Shown one piece after another: positions 51,595 through 61,224 of a DNA stretch of 64,000 nt. Where the stretch lies: assembly GCF_019880205.1 (NCBI RefSeq), contig NZ_CP082293.1:62001-126000 (forward strand), read 5' to 3'. A model generated the notes under the pieces. The model did no database searches. It worked only from the letters and a program-made list of their open reading frames with translations, and was not told the DNA's origin. This DNA comes from Pantoea alfalfae. GTDB taxonomy: Bacteria > Pseudomonadota > Gammaproteobacteria > Enterobacterales > Enterobacteriaceae. Position 1 is the first letter of the stretch; each line of letters opens with the position of its first letter. The position numbers and the translations under genes were made by a program.

Positions 51595-52497
51595 TCAGCT
51601 TAACGTTCTGAGTTCTTCCTGTATCCAGCTCAGGAAATGTGCAACACGAGGAAACTGCGCAAATCCACGCGGATAGACCAGATGGTGGGCGCTGACGGGC
51701 AGGCTATGCTGCTCAGTCAGCACTCTGACCAGTTTCCCGCTGCGCAGATAATCCTCTGCCAGCAACTCACTCTCAAAAATCAGACCGTGGCCTAACATTG
51801 CTGCCTCAAGACTCATATAAGAGCGGTCAAAGCGAAATAACCACTCCTTATCCGGCTGAGGAAGTTGCTGCGACGCAAACCACTGCGGCCATTGAATAAG
51901 CGGTGACTCCGATAATATCAGCGCGTGATGCATCAAATCCGCGGCCTGACTGACAGGATGCTGTTTCAGATATGCCGGTGAGGCCAGCACCGACATTTTT
52001 TCATGGCGGAGAGTTTTAATCTCAAACGCGTTCCAGTCCGGGAAGCCGTGACGTATCGCAATATCAATATTGTCCCGGCTGAAAGAGAGATTTTCATATG
52101 AGCAGGAGAGGGTAAGCTGAAACTCTGGATAGCTGTTGCGGAATTTATGGATGCGTGGCAACAGCCAGAGCAGACCGAAGCTGGGTGCGCAGTGGATCCT
52201 GAGGTTACTGCGCGCTTTCTCATTACTGATGCGCGCCGTGGCCTGCGCCAGGCCCAGCAATATCGGGCCGATCTCCCTGAGGTAATGTTCTCCCGACAGC
52301 GTGAGCGCTACGCCTTTTGCCGAACGATTAAACAGAATACAGCCCAGTTCCCGCTCCAGTTTAGCCAGCTGATGACTGGCTGCCGAGGGGGTAATATTTA
52401 ATTCTTCAGCCGCCCGCGCGACATTACCAAAATGGGCCACCTGCTCAAAAACCCGCAGTGATTTAATTGAAGGTAAGTGCTCCGGCTGCTTTTCCAT
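51595..52497 (-). CDS. LysR-family (GcvA-like) regulator
   Basis: 300 residues from ATG 52497, which follows GGAGAGGCGG; the longer frame to 52590 runs into the promoter. Winged helix SIKSLRVFEQVAHFGNVARAAEELNITPSAASHQLAKLERELG (about residues 10-52) of the GcvA/AmpR type. Divergent from the SDR-MFS-transketolase operon with about 197 bp between start codons; most likely its activator. Confidence 0.92.
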   Translation of the reverse strand: MEKQPEHLPSIKSLRVFEQVAHFGNVARAAEELNITPSAASHQLAKLERELGCILFNRSAKGVALTLSGEHYLREIGPILLGLAQATARISNEKARSNLRIHCAPSFGLLWLLPRIHKFRNSYPEFQLTLSCSYENLSFSRDNIDIAIRHGFPDWNAFEIKTLRHEKMSVLASPAYLKQHPVSQAADLMHHALILSESPLIQWPQWFASQQLPQPDKEWLFRFDRSYMSLEAAMLGHGLIFESELLAEDYLRSGKLVRVLTEQHSLPVSAHHLVYPRGFAQFPRVAHFLSWIQEELRTLS

Positions 52498-52694
52498 CCG
52501 CCTCTCCACACAGAAATTATGTGATGTGTGCCCATTTTTAAATCGCAGATTTGTTAACTGCATCAAACCAACAAATTCATTCAGCATCAAATGAATTTTT
52601 CTGCATTGCCAATATTAATCGCTTTATCAATTCTGATTGTGACCCTGCCGGTAGCGATACCGAACCACTAATAATTATTCTTCTGGAGTGGATA

Positions 52695-53444
52695 ATGTTA
52701 CTTGAAAACAAAGTTGCGATTATCACGGGTGCCGCTTCTCAGCGCGGCATTGGACGAGCCACAGCCGCCTGTTTTGCTCAGCATGGCGCGCGCGTGGTGA
52801 TACTCGATTTAGATTTACAGGCGGCCCAGGCCAGCGCGCTTTCGTGTGGCGACGGGCATCTCGGCCTGGCCACCGATGTGACCGATCCGCTTTCTGTTCA
52901 TCGTGCTATCGATCAGGTACTTGAGCACTACGGCCGTATTGATGTGCTGGTCAACAATGCCGGGATCACTCAGCCGGTTAAAACACTGGAAATCGGCATC
53001 GAAGATTACAACCGCATTCTGGATGTCAATCTGCGCGGTACGCTTCTGATGTCTCAGGCGGTTATCCCAACGATGCAGCAGCAAAAAAGCGGCAGTATTG
53101 TCTGTCTGTCATCTGTATCAGCTCAGCGTGGCGGCGGCATTTTCGGCGGCCCGCACTACAGCGCAGCGAAAGCAGGCGTGCTTGGCCTGACAAAAGCGAT
53201 GGCGCGCGAATTCGGCCCGGACCAGATTCGTATCAATGCCCTCACGCCCGGTCTTATCCAGACCGATATCACCGGAGGCCTGTTACAGGATGAACGCCGC
53301 CATGCCATTCTCGACGGCATACCTCTTGGCCGCCTCGGAACCGCCAGCGACGTCGCGAATGCGGCGCTCTTCCTCGCCAGCGATCTCTCCGGTTATCTCA
53401 CCGGCATCACGCTGGATGTGAATGGCGGCATGCTGATCCATTAA
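52695..53444 (+). CDS. SDR-family oxidoreductase
   Basis: 249 residues from ATG 52695 after GGAGTGG; upstream in-frame residues are not supported. Classical SDR with TGAASQRGIG (about 11-20), NNAGIT (about 87), CLSSVSAQRGG (catalytic Ser) and YSAAKAG (Tyr/Lys near 154-158), plus the C-terminal DVNGGMLIH. First gene of a four-gene operon with a transporter and a split transketolase; probably oxidises a sugar or polyol to a ketose. Confidence 0.92.
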   Translation: MLLENKVAIITGAASQRGIGRATAACFAQHGARVVILDLDLQAAQASALSCGDGHLGLATDVTDPLSVHRAIDQVLEHYGRIDVLVNNAGITQPVKTLEIGIEDYNRILDVNLRGTLLMSQAVIPTMQQQKSGSIVCLSSVSAQRGGGIFGGPHYSAAKAGVLGLTKAMAREFGPDQIRINALTPGLIQTDITGGLLQDERRHAILDGIPLGRLGTASDVANAALFLASDLSGYLTGITLDVNGGMLIH

Positions 53445-53498
53445 TCAGCGCCCTGCCCCGCCCGCACGCCTTGCGGGCTAACTTCGGGAGTGAACACC

Positions 53499-54797
53499 AT
53501 GACCACGCTTAATCTGAGCGCAGCCTCTGCTGCGCGCGATATCACCTATCGCAAAATTGCCTGGCGACTGATGCCCTGGCTGATGCTCTGTTATCTCTGC
53601 GCTTATCTTGATCGTGTAAACGTTGGCTTCGCAAAATTACAGATGATGGATGATTTGTCACTCAGCGAAACGGTCTACGGACTGGGTGCCGGGATCTTTT
53701 TCATCGGTTACTTCTTTTTTGAAGTGCCCAGTAATCTGATTCTGCATCGGGTCGGTGCACGTCGCTGGATTGCCCGCATTATGATTACCTGGGGTGTTAT
53801 CTCAGCTCTTTTCGCCTTTGTTGAAACCGCATGGCAGTTCTACCTGCTGCGCTTTCTTCTTGGTGTGGCAGAGGCCGGACTTGCACCCGGTTTACTGCTC
53901 TACCTGACCTACTGGTTTCCCTCTCACCGTCGCGCTCGCATGACGGTTTTGTGGTTTGTCGCGATCCCACTTTCCGGGATGATTGGCGGCCCACTCTCTG
54001 GCTGGATCATGGCGACCTTCTCAGGCTTTCACGGATGGGCGGGCTGGCAATGGATGTTTATGCTGGAAGCTATCCCTACCCTTGTTATGGGATTTGTCGT
54101 GCTGCTGGTTCTGAAGGATCGGGTGGAACAGGCAGAGTGGCTGGATGACGATGAAAAACGCCGGGTGCGTGCCGATCTCGACGAAGATAATCAGCAGAAA
54201 GCCTGTCATGGCACGGTGAGAGCCTTTATTGCTGACCGTCGTCTGTGGCTGCTGGCGCTGATCTATTTCTGTGTGGTGATGGGCCAGTATGCATTAACGT
54301 TCTGGCTACCGACGCTGGTAAAAAATTCAGGCGTCAGCGAGCCTCTGCATATCGGATTACTGACCAGTCTGCCTTACCTGTGCGCCATTATCTTTATGCT
54401 ACTGGCCGGACGCAGTGGCGATCGTCATCGTGAACGTCGCTGGCACCTGATTGTTCCGATGCTGGTCGGCCTCTCCGGACTCACGCTGGCAACGCTGCTC
54501 AGCCATAACGTCTCCCTGTCATTACTCTCCCTCTGTATTGCCGCTGCGGGCATTCTTTCCGCCTCATCACTGTTCTGGATGCTGCCGACCAACCTGCTGG
54601 GTGGCGTCTCTGCTGCCGCAGGCATCGCTGCGGTGAACTGCATTGCCAATCTGGCCGGTTTTTTCTCGCCGTGGCTGATTGGCTCAATCACCACTGCAAC
54701 CGGTTCCCCCGCGTCGGGAATGTATTTTATTGCTGCCGTTCTGCTGGGTGGTGCGCTATGCGTACTGCGCATTCGGGCTGCGGATGTTAATCGTTAA
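53499..54797 (+). CDS. ACS-family (anion:cation symporter) MFS transporter
   Basis: 432 residues from ATG 53499 (GGGAG upstream; GTG 53490 is an alternative). Features of the D-galactonate/tartrate-type ACS family: WRLMPWLMLCYLCAYLDRVNVGFAKLQMM, SNLILHRVGARRWIARIM and FLLGVAEAGLAPGLLLYLTYWFP. Imports an organic anion or sugar acid. Second gene of the SDR/transketolase operon, 54 bp after the SDR. Confidence 0.92.
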   Translation: MTTLNLSAASAARDITYRKIAWRLMPWLMLCYLCAYLDRVNVGFAKLQMMDDLSLSETVYGLGAGIFFIGYFFFEVPSNLILHRVGARRWIARIMITWGVISALFAFVETAWQFYLLRFLLGVAEAGLAPGLLLYLTYWFPSHRRARMTVLWFVAIPLSGMIGGPLSGWIMATFSGFHGWAGWQWMFMLEAIPTLVMGFVVLLVLKDRVEQAEWLDDDEKRRVRADLDEDNQQKACHGTVRAFIADRRLWLLALIYFCVVMGQYALTFWLPTLVKNSGVSEPLHIGLLTSLPYLCAIIFMLLAGRSGDRHRERRWHLIVPMLVGLSGLTLATLLSHNVSLSLLSLCIAAAGILSASSLFWMLPTNLLGGVSAAAGIAAVNCIANLAGFFSPWLIGSITTATGSPASGMYFIAAVLLGGALCVLRIRAADVNR

Positions 54798-54809
54798 TCT
54801 GGAGGTTAT

Positions 54810-55652
54810 ATGACTGACTCTCGTCACAGTTCACACACGCTCTCATTACCGCAGCGTGCCATGAATATTCGCCGTCATGCCTTATTAATGGGGCAGATTC
54901 AGGGACAGGGCTATATCGGTCAGGCACTGGGTGCAGCCGATTTACTCGCTGTCAGCTATTTTCACGCTATGAATTACCGCGCCGATGAGCCTGAGTGGGA
55001 AGAGCGCGATCGCTTCTACCTGTCGATTGGTCACTACGCCATTGCGCTTTATGCCGCGCTGCTGGAAGCGGGCGTCATACCGGAGAAGGAACGGGAAACC
55101 TATGGCACCGATGAGAGCCGCCTGCCGATGTCCGGCATGGCCGCCTATACCCCAGGCATGGAGATCACCGGTGGTTCATTAGGTCAGGGACTAGGTATTG
55201 CCGTGGGTGCCTGTCTGGGGCTAAAGCAAAAAGGCTCACAGGCGCGAATCTATAACCTGCTTTCTGATGGCGAGCTGAATGAAGGTTCAACATGGGAAGC
55301 GGCCATGTCAGCCTCACACTGGCAGCTTGATAACCTGATCGCCATTATCGACGTCAACAATCAGCAGGCCGACGGTCACAGCAGCGAGATTCTCGCGTTC
55401 GAACCGATAGTGGACCGCTGGCAGGCTTTTGGCTGGTATACCCAGCGCGTTGATGGCAACGATATTGCTGCTTTGCAGAATGCCTTTGACGCAGCACGCA
55501 GTTGGCCTGAACCGCAGCCGCGCGTCATCATCTGCGATACCCGAATGGGTAAAGGCGTGCCGTTTCTTGAGAGCCGGGAGAAAACCCACTTCATCCGTGT
55601 TGATGCCGATGAGTGGGACAAAGCCCTGACCGCACTTGAGCAAGGAGTCTGA
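54810..55652 (+). CDS. Transketolase, N-terminal subunit
   Basis: 280 residues, the thiamine-diphosphate-binding half of a split transketolase. Contains GQIQGQGYIGQALGAADLLAVSYFHAM, RFYLSIGHYAIALYAAL, GSLGQGLGIAVGACLG and the ThDP motif SDGELNEGSTWEAAM...NQQ (about 152-190). Works with the following gene. In known pathways split transketolases of this kind act on unusual ketose phosphates such as apulose 4-phosphate; the substrate here is unknown. Confidence 0.92.
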   Translation: MTDSRHSSHTLSLPQRAMNIRRHALLMGQIQGQGYIGQALGAADLLAVSYFHAMNYRADEPEWEERDRFYLSIGHYAIALYAALLEAGVIPEKERETYGTDESRLPMSGMAAYTPGMEITGGSLGQGLGIAVGACLGLKQKGSQARIYNLLSDGELNEGSTWEAAMSASHWQLDNLIAIIDVNNQQADGHSSEILAFEPIVDRWQAFGWYTQRVDGNDIAALQNAFDAARSWPEPQPRVIICDTRMGKGVPFLESREKTHFIRVDADEWDKALTALEQGV

Positions 55653-55653
55653 T

Positions 55654-56664
55654 ATGAGTTCACAACCGCAAAAAAAACGGCTGACCACTTCCGCCATGAT
55701 CGCCTCGATTGCTGCTGAGGGTCAGCCCACGGTTTCTGCTCCCTTCGGGCATGCTCTTGTCGCTCTGGCAGAGCAGCGCTCAGATGTGGTGGGCCTGACA
55801 GCAGATTTAAGTAAATACACCGATCTGCACCTGTTTGCAGAAGCTTTTCCGCAGCGCTTTTACCAGATGGGAATGGCGGAACAGTTACTGATGAGTGCCG
55901 CAGCGGGCATGGCACGCGAGGGCTTTATGCCTTTTGTCACCACCTATGCTGTATTTGCTTCCCGCCGCGCCTATGATTTTATCTGCATGGCCATCGCCGA
56001 AGAGAATCTGAACGTAAAAATCGCCTGTGCGCTACCGGGCCTGACCACCGGCTATGGGCCAAGCCATCAGGCGACTGACGATCTGGCTATTTTTCGGGGT
56101 ATGCCAAACCTGACAATCATCGATCCCTGCGATGCGCTGGAGATTAGCCAGGTCATCCCGGCGATTGCCGAACATCAGGGGCCGGTTTACCTGCGCCTGT
56201 TGCGCGGTAAGGTTCCGCTGGTACTGGATAAATATGATTATCGCTATAAGCACGGTAAGGCTCAGCGTCTGCGAGCGGGCAAAGATGCAGTTATTATCAG
56301 CAGCGGATTAATGACCATGCGGGCACTTGAAGCCGCTGAGGTGCTGGAAAAGCAGGGCATTGAGGTTGGTGTAGTTCACTCTCCTGTGATTAAGCCTCTG
56401 GATGAAGAGACCATCCTGCGAGAAGCAGGGGAAGCGCTGCATCACAACCAGCTGGTTATTACAGCAGAGAATCATTCAATCACGGGCGGGTTAGGCGAGG
56501 CAATTGCGGGTCTGCTAATGCGGAATCATGTGACGCCACGCTTTAAGCAGATTGCCCTGCCGGACGCATTCCTGGCTGCAGGCGCTTTACCGACGTTGCA
56601 TGACCGTTATGGCATCTCTGCCGATGCGATGGTCAGGCAAATAACAGCCTGGCTTGAAGCCTGA
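55654..56664 (+). CDS. Transketolase, C-terminal subunit
   Basis: 336 residues from ATG 55654, which directly follows the stop of the N-terminal subunit (AAGGAG ribosome site inside the previous gene). Pyrimidine-binding and C-terminal domains: GLTADLSKYTDL, RFYQMGMAEQLLMSAAAGMA (the conserved Glu), TTYAVFASRRAYDFI, GLTTGYGPSHQATDD and YLRLLRG, then TAENHSITGGLGEAI. Completes the split enzyme; last gene of the operon, followed by a terminator. Confidence 0.92.
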   Translation: MSSQPQKKRLTTSAMIASIAAEGQPTVSAPFGHALVALAEQRSDVVGLTADLSKYTDLHLFAEAFPQRFYQMGMAEQLLMSAAAGMAREGFMPFVTTYAVFASRRAYDFICMAIAEENLNVKIACALPGLTTGYGPSHQATDDLAIFRGMPNLTIIDPCDALEISQVIPAIAEHQGPVYLRLLRGKVPLVLDKYDYRYKHGKAQRLRAGKDAVIISSGLMTMRALEAAEVLEKQGIEVGVVHSPVIKPLDEETILREAGEALHHNQLVITAENHSITGGLGEAIAGLLMRNHVTPRFKQIALPDAFLAAGALPTLHDRYGISADAMVRQITAWLEA

Positions 56665-56672
56665 TTCATAGC

Positions 56673-56695
56673 AAAACCGGGCCTGGCCCGGTTTT
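56673..56695 (+). terminator. Terminator after the transketolase operon
   Basis: AAAACCGGGC-ctg-GCCCGGTTTT, followed by GTATCG. Strong 10-bp stem, 9 bp past the stop codon. Confidence 0.85.
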
Positions 56696-57067
56696 GTATC
56701 GTTTTTGCCGCACCAGATACCTATCCTTTTATCGCCCTCATCGTACGCATTCCGCAGGCAATGTGACGATTGCCGTGATCAACGCTGGCTGCGCATCAAC
56801 AGGTTCTCATGGATTCGCCAGCCATTTATCTATGCCGATCATCCTCTTTGACTCCCCATTCACTGTAAACAGCTTTCCGGTAGGTCATGTCCCTTTCCTG
56901 AGTGGCACGGTTATCTATTTCTACCGTTGAGCACATGCTTTCATCGGGTTTACTCAATACAGTGAATCTGTCTGAAGTAGCCGATTTCAGATAGCTGGCG
57001 CGATCACGTCCAATCCTGCTCATGTCGTTCGCATCAACAGAAAAATAATTTTAGCCGGATGAGAAAG

Positions 57068-57090
57068 TTATCCACTTTTTCTGTGGATAA
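57068..57090. other. Inverted pair of DnaA boxes
   Basis: TTATCCACT (57068-57076), 5 nt, TGTGGATAA (57082-57090). The second is a perfect consensus TTATCCACA box on the minus strand, the first has one mismatch. It lies outside the iteron region, about 5 kb from the repA start. Confidence 0.65.
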
Positions 57091-57220
57091 GTGAGGGATA
57101 TTTTCTGAGTATCTTTTTTCACTCTGAGAAGATGCCTTTGCTGTTAGCAGGCTGCACTGCAATTAAGATCTCAATAAAGCAGTTATAAGCGGTAACCAGG
57201 ATGATTTTTAGCAGGTTGCG

Positions 57221-57241
57221 TGGCGATTTCAGGCTGAAATT
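57221..57241. other. P1-like parS site (second copy)
   Basis: TGGCGATTTCAG-g-CTGAAATT. Contains a TCGCCA hexamer (as TGGCGA) and two facing ATTTCAG heptamers; the right-hand hexamer is missing. 513 bp from the end of parB. Confidence 0.55.
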
Positions 57242-57558
57242 TATAGTTATTTCCCATTATAAACAGTGAGTTAATGGTTAAATTTCGCTGGCGGATAGCA
57301 TAGTTGTAAAAGGGCTTGCAGAGAAAGCATCAGCCGATATGAAGCAGTTGTGCAGGAACTAAGGTCTGGTGAGAAGTAACTGGTCACTAATGAACCAGCA
57401 CCTGAAAATCTTTGCTTGCAATTCGTGATGGCTGAATACGCACAGGCAGCATCAGAACCCTTTAGGGGTGACAACAGAATTTGAATCCGCTTTTGCCATT
57501 ACAGGCAATTCATGGATTCAAAGGCTGCCAGTAACGCTGGCGACATGTTTCAGGGTAA

Positions 57559-57672
57559 TGGCGATTTCACAGGAATCAGATTAAATACCAGCTTATATAA
57601 TTTCAATAAATTCAGTTATTTACATTTAAAATTACTATTGAAAACCTGGCGATTTCAGCCTGAAATTCGGGT
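57559..57672. other. Probable main parS downstream of parB
   Basis: Left element TGGCGATTTCAC (57559-57570, hexamer plus heptamer) and right element CCTGGCGATTTCAGCCTGAAATTC (57646-57669), separated by a very AT-rich spacer. In P1, parS also lies just downstream of parB and has two sets of heptamer/hexamer boxes around an IHF-bent spacer. I did not find a good IHF consensus. Confidence 0.6.
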
Positions 57673-57710
57673 TTTATGCATCTTCCAGCATATTGAGTTA
57701 ATCGGGCAAT

Positions 57711-57741
57711 AAAAAAGCCAGCGTCAGACGCTGGCTTTTTT
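57711..57741 (-). terminator. Bidirectional terminator after parB
   Basis: AAAAAAGCCAGCGTC-a-GACGCTGGCTTTTTT-type stem with A and T tracts on both sides, 14 bp past the parB stop. Confidence 0.85.
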
Positions 57742-57754
57742 GGATGCATGTAAA

Positions 57755-58726
57755 TCAACGATTGAGATATTTCTTCAGGGTCTCAGCAATGACTTTATCC
57801 AGCTCTTCCTGCAACTCTTTCGACTGCCGGTTAAATTCATAGCTGAACATCCGACCGCGTACCTTCTTACGTGCAAAACGATCTTTATCAGCAAAAGACC
57901 AGAGCGCAGTCGCCTGTGTTTTATCTTTCTCAGGCTCTTTCATCAACGTCTGGCTACCCTGTCGAATCAGACGCAGAATGTGATTTTTCAGCTCATCCTC
58001 GGCAAGCCCTTCGCGGGCGCAAACCACATCTATCTCCCGCGAGATAGAATTAATCAGAGCTTCAACGCTTTGCCCAGATTCACTCAATTTGTCAGCCGCC
58101 TGTAACAGCGCTTTGTAATCAGGATAATTCAGCTCAGCATGATTAGGGAAAAGTGAAATCAAATCGGACGGAACGCTGGCTGCCTGAAGAGCACGTGTGA
58201 CCTTCGCCTGCGATAATCCCTGATTTTCAGCGATCTCTTTTTGCGACAGACCACCATCTTTTAACGCCAGCAGGCGCATTCCTACTTCCCGCAGATTGTG
58301 TTCGCGTGCCGTCTGAATATCCTGCGCCAGTCTGCGGGCTTCATCGGCAGTAATAGCGGCATCAGTGACCAGTACGTCCAGCCCGGTTTTGCAGTAAAGC
58401 GCAGCCGCACGCCGACGTGAACCGTCAAGAATCTCAATGCGGTCATCGCGCATTACGCCAATGGCCGGGAAGAACTGCTGAAGCTTAATGGTGCGGATAA
58501 TATCCCGCAGTGAATCGGGTGTCAGCCCGGCCTGATCGCGACCATTGGTTTCCATTGTGACGAATGTCTTGTTTTCAACATCACTGGCGGGAATGCGTTC
58601 AAAACGAAACAGGGCGCGCTTGCCCGTAGCCAGAACGAATGTCTGATTATGCTGACTATCTGGCGTCTCATTTTCCAGCGGAGTCTGGCTGAAGGTTCTG
58701 CCAATCGTGATTCTTTTTGCGCTCAT
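57755..58726 (-). CDS. parB: ParB: centromere-binding partition protein
   Basis: 323 residues, close in size to P1 ParB. Central ParB N-domain (LTPDSLRDIIRTIKLQQFFPAIGVM, DRIEILDGSRRRAAAL), helix-turn-helix GLSQKEIAENQGLSQAKVTRAL (about 159-180), and a basic C-terminal dimerisation/DNA-binding region. It binds parS and stimulates ParA ATPase. 7 bp downstream of parA, on the same strand. parS-like sites with P1-type boxes lie just downstream. Confidence 0.94.
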   Translation of the reverse strand: MSAKRITIGRTFSQTPLENETPDSQHNQTFVLATGKRALFRFERIPASDVENKTFVTMETNGRDQAGLTPDSLRDIIRTIKLQQFFPAIGVMRDDRIEILDGSRRRAAALYCKTGLDVLVTDAAITADEARRLAQDIQTAREHNLREVGMRLLALKDGGLSQKEIAENQGLSQAKVTRALQAASVPSDLISLFPNHAELNYPDYKALLQAADKLSESGQSVEALINSISREIDVVCAREGLAEDELKNHILRLIRQGSQTLMKEPEKDKTQATALWSFADKDRFARKKVRGRMFSYEFNRQSKELQEELDKVIAETLKKYLNR

Positions 58727-58733
58727 ACAAACC

Positions 58734-59933
58734 TCAGTTCAGGCGAATAAATTCGATACGGTCAAAGACGGCTTTTGCAAAGTCCTCTGCAGCAGATCTT
58801 GCATTTTTCAACGCTTCACTGCTGCCGACATAAGTCGAAGGATTTGCGGAGATGACCGTATCAAAGGATTCGCCGCAACGTTCGAAGCCATCAAGGCGGG
58901 GAAGGGCTGCATCAAGCATGTCACCACCAAAAATCTCTTTTGCCAGGCTATGACAGAGCTTATGGTCTGCTTTATTCGATAGCTTAGACATGAAGCCAAT
59001 GTTGCCCTGCAGGCGACAGGTGGCGCCGGAATCCTCAATGATCGCAATCAGTTCCGGCAGACGCGTCAGGTATTTAAGCGTGGAATGAAAGTCGACCTGA
59101 GCCGGTGGTACCGGCGTCATCAGCAGATCAGAGGCCGCAATGGCGTTCTTCAGGAAAGCATCAAGATGCGGGCCGCTGTCGATAAAGATAAAGTCATAAT
59201 CTTTCTTCAGTTTGGCAATGACGTTGTCATACAGCACGGCATGAACATTTTGCTGCGGTAAATGTTCAGCGCAAAGCTGGTCCCAGCTTGAGGCGATAAA
59301 GGCGTCATCAATTGAGGCAGGCAGCACATCGACACCCGGAATAATCGACGGAACGATAAATTCGTTCACAAGCTCATCACGGGTGACATTCTGCAGCATT
59401 GCCTGTGCCGCTGTCGCTTCCACCAGCCCTACTGAACGTTCATGGTTTAAAAACATGGTTGCTGAGGACTGTGGATCAAGGTCAATCACTAAAATACGTA
59501 AATCTTCAAACAGCAGATGAGGATGGGCACGAAGTGCATGAGCCAGCGAAACGGTAGAAACCGTTTTAGACACGCCGCCCTTCAGATTACCAACAAAAAT
59601 GGTGTAAGCATCACTGTGGCGATCGCGATATTTCGGCACGCCTCGATGATGATAGATATCAATAATGTTCTGAATCGACATCGCATATTTAACAGAAGAT
59701 CCGGCCGCACGTTTATCAAACTGATAACCACTTTCTTCCATCTCATTTACAGCATAATCAACGCTGGCTCGTGTCAGTTTGGGCAACTTTGCTAACGCCG
59801 CTTTGGCGTAAACCTGATAGTACGTATTTTCATGCAATTCCTGCTTTTGCGCCTGAATCTGGTCGGTAAGGCTTAGTAGCATGCGTTCAGAACGCTGTGC
59901 AACTTTCATCACCTGCTTGTCATCGTTAGCCAT
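58734..59933 (-). CDS. parA: ParA: type Ia partition ATPase
   Basis: 399 residues from ATG 59933 after TTTGGAG, nearly the length of P1 ParA. N-terminal DNA-binding region (LPKLTRASVDYAVNEMEESGYQF, about 50-72), deviant Walker A KGGVSKT (118-124), Walker A' LVIDLDPQSSAT, and a switch region DFIFIDSGPHLD. Such long ParA proteins also repress their own operon. It positions plasmid copies before division. First gene of parAB. Confidence 0.95.
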   Translation of the reverse strand: MANDDKQVMKVAQRSERMLLSLTDQIQAQKQELHENTYYQVYAKAALAKLPKLTRASVDYAVNEMEESGYQFDKRAAGSSVKYAMSIQNIIDIYHHRGVPKYRDRHSDAYTIFVGNLKGGVSKTVSTVSLAHALRAHPHLLFEDLRILVIDLDPQSSATMFLNHERSVGLVEATAAQAMLQNVTRDELVNEFIVPSIIPGVDVLPASIDDAFIASSWDQLCAEHLPQQNVHAVLYDNVIAKLKKDYDFIFIDSGPHLDAFLKNAIAASDLLMTPVPPAQVDFHSTLKYLTRLPELIAIIEDSGATCRLQGNIGFMSKLSNKADHKLCHSLAKEIFGGDMLDAALPRLDGFERCGESFDTVISANPSTYVGSSEALKNARSAAEDFAKAVFDRIEFIRLN

Positions 59934-60104
59934 CGTTGCTCCAAACATGTAGGATTTATGACTTTATACAGAATTCCTGCACGTGAGGCAATAAATTATC
60001 TTTTCCACATAATCTTCGTTTTTATGTAACACCACGGTTTTTGTTGCGGTTCATCACACTATTACTTCTGGCCTGCCAATTTACGCAATTCAAATGCGAA
60101 CAGC

Positions 60105-61224
60105 GTTCACTATAATCAGCAGAACATTCACTGTAATCAGTAGAAATCGATCCGCAGAGTGAGCAGGGAAAATGGATTGTACAAAGCGCATTGATGCGTC
60201 TGAATGTTCACTGTAATCAGTAAAGTCAGTTCTGTATCAGGTGGCTTACCGGAGGACTTATGGTAGTGGTGCAAAAGACAAACCGCATTCAAAAGCTCAT
60301 GCGGTAAAGCCGGGCTGATGCCTGGCGCTGAACGAGCCAAACGTTCACTGTAATCAGTAGGGTCATTTCAAATACCCATGCAGCAGTCACGTTCACTGTA
60401 ATCAGTAAAGTTGCGCATGAAATAGCAGGACAGGAAGCTGAACCGAATAAACGTTCACTGTAGTCAGGGGTGGGGAGCGGGTAAATTCTGTCTGGTTCAT
60501 TAAAGCATCGGAAGCTGATGAGATAACAGACAACTGCAGTCCGGGAGCCCCAATGGATCAGCGGGGATGTAAAAGTCTGTACGATAACGTTCACTGTAAT
60601 CAGTAACCCAGGGGATAGCGAACATTCACTATAATCAGTAGAAAAGGAACCTTGCCACCGTACATTCACTGTAATCAGCAGAAGCGTCAGTTCAGTTCGA
60701 CCGGAATTGAGGATAGTAAGGCTGCGATTCGGAAATGGATACCTCCGTGGACATTGCTTCTGGTAACGCTCAGGCCAGCAGACATCAACACCTGCACATG
60801 ATTATGTCATCACTGCTTTCCCACAAATATTCACTATAAACAGTAGAAACAGCAAAGCGTTGCGTCAAATCTGAGCTAACATTCACTATATTCAGCAAAG
60901 TATTCACTGTAATCAGTAAAGCAGCATTCCTGAGTTTAATCGTGGAGAAGACAGCTCCGCGCTACAACATTCACTGTAATGAGTAACCGACAGGGGAATA
61001 CGCAGCACGTCGGTGCTACGACGATGCCAGTCGGCAAACATTCACTGTAATCAGTAACAGTGTCACGCTTGCAGTAATGATAAGTTAAAGCCCTCCATAC
61101 AGGACGCACGTCAGCCGTGATGAACATGAGTACTGACATTCACTGTAATCAGTAAGCTGCTCAACGGGAATCAGCAAAAAGTGGCGCTGTCCTGCCTGAA
61201 TCAGAACGTTCACTGTAATCAGCA
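60105..61224 (+). repeat. Forward iterons, about 16 copies
   Basis: Consensus GTTCACTGTAATCAGTA (17 bp; G often replaced by A, TA by CA). Copies begin near 60105, 60125, 60206, 60343, 60391, 60453, 60589, 60624, 60664, 60828, 60881, 60901, 60969, 61039, 61138 and 61208. Spacing is very irregular, from 20 to 164 bp. Likely RepA-binding sites for copy-number control and incompatibility. Confidence 0.93.

Larger units (their letters stand above)
56700..57754. other. Non-coding partition-region DNA
   Basis: About 1 kb without a convincing gene; all open frames are short and lack family or start-site support. It holds an inverted DnaA-box pair, parS-like sites and the parB terminator, listed separately. 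Confidence 0.55.

Noticed and set aside
56694-57474. Short open frames between the transketolase operon and parB
   Set aside because: None has family similarity or a good start; the region is better explained as partition and DnaA-binding DNA.
60105-61224. CRISPR array
   Set aside because: The repeats look regular at first but are 17 bp with highly variable spacing, no cas genes, both orientations, and lie next to repA; they are iterons.
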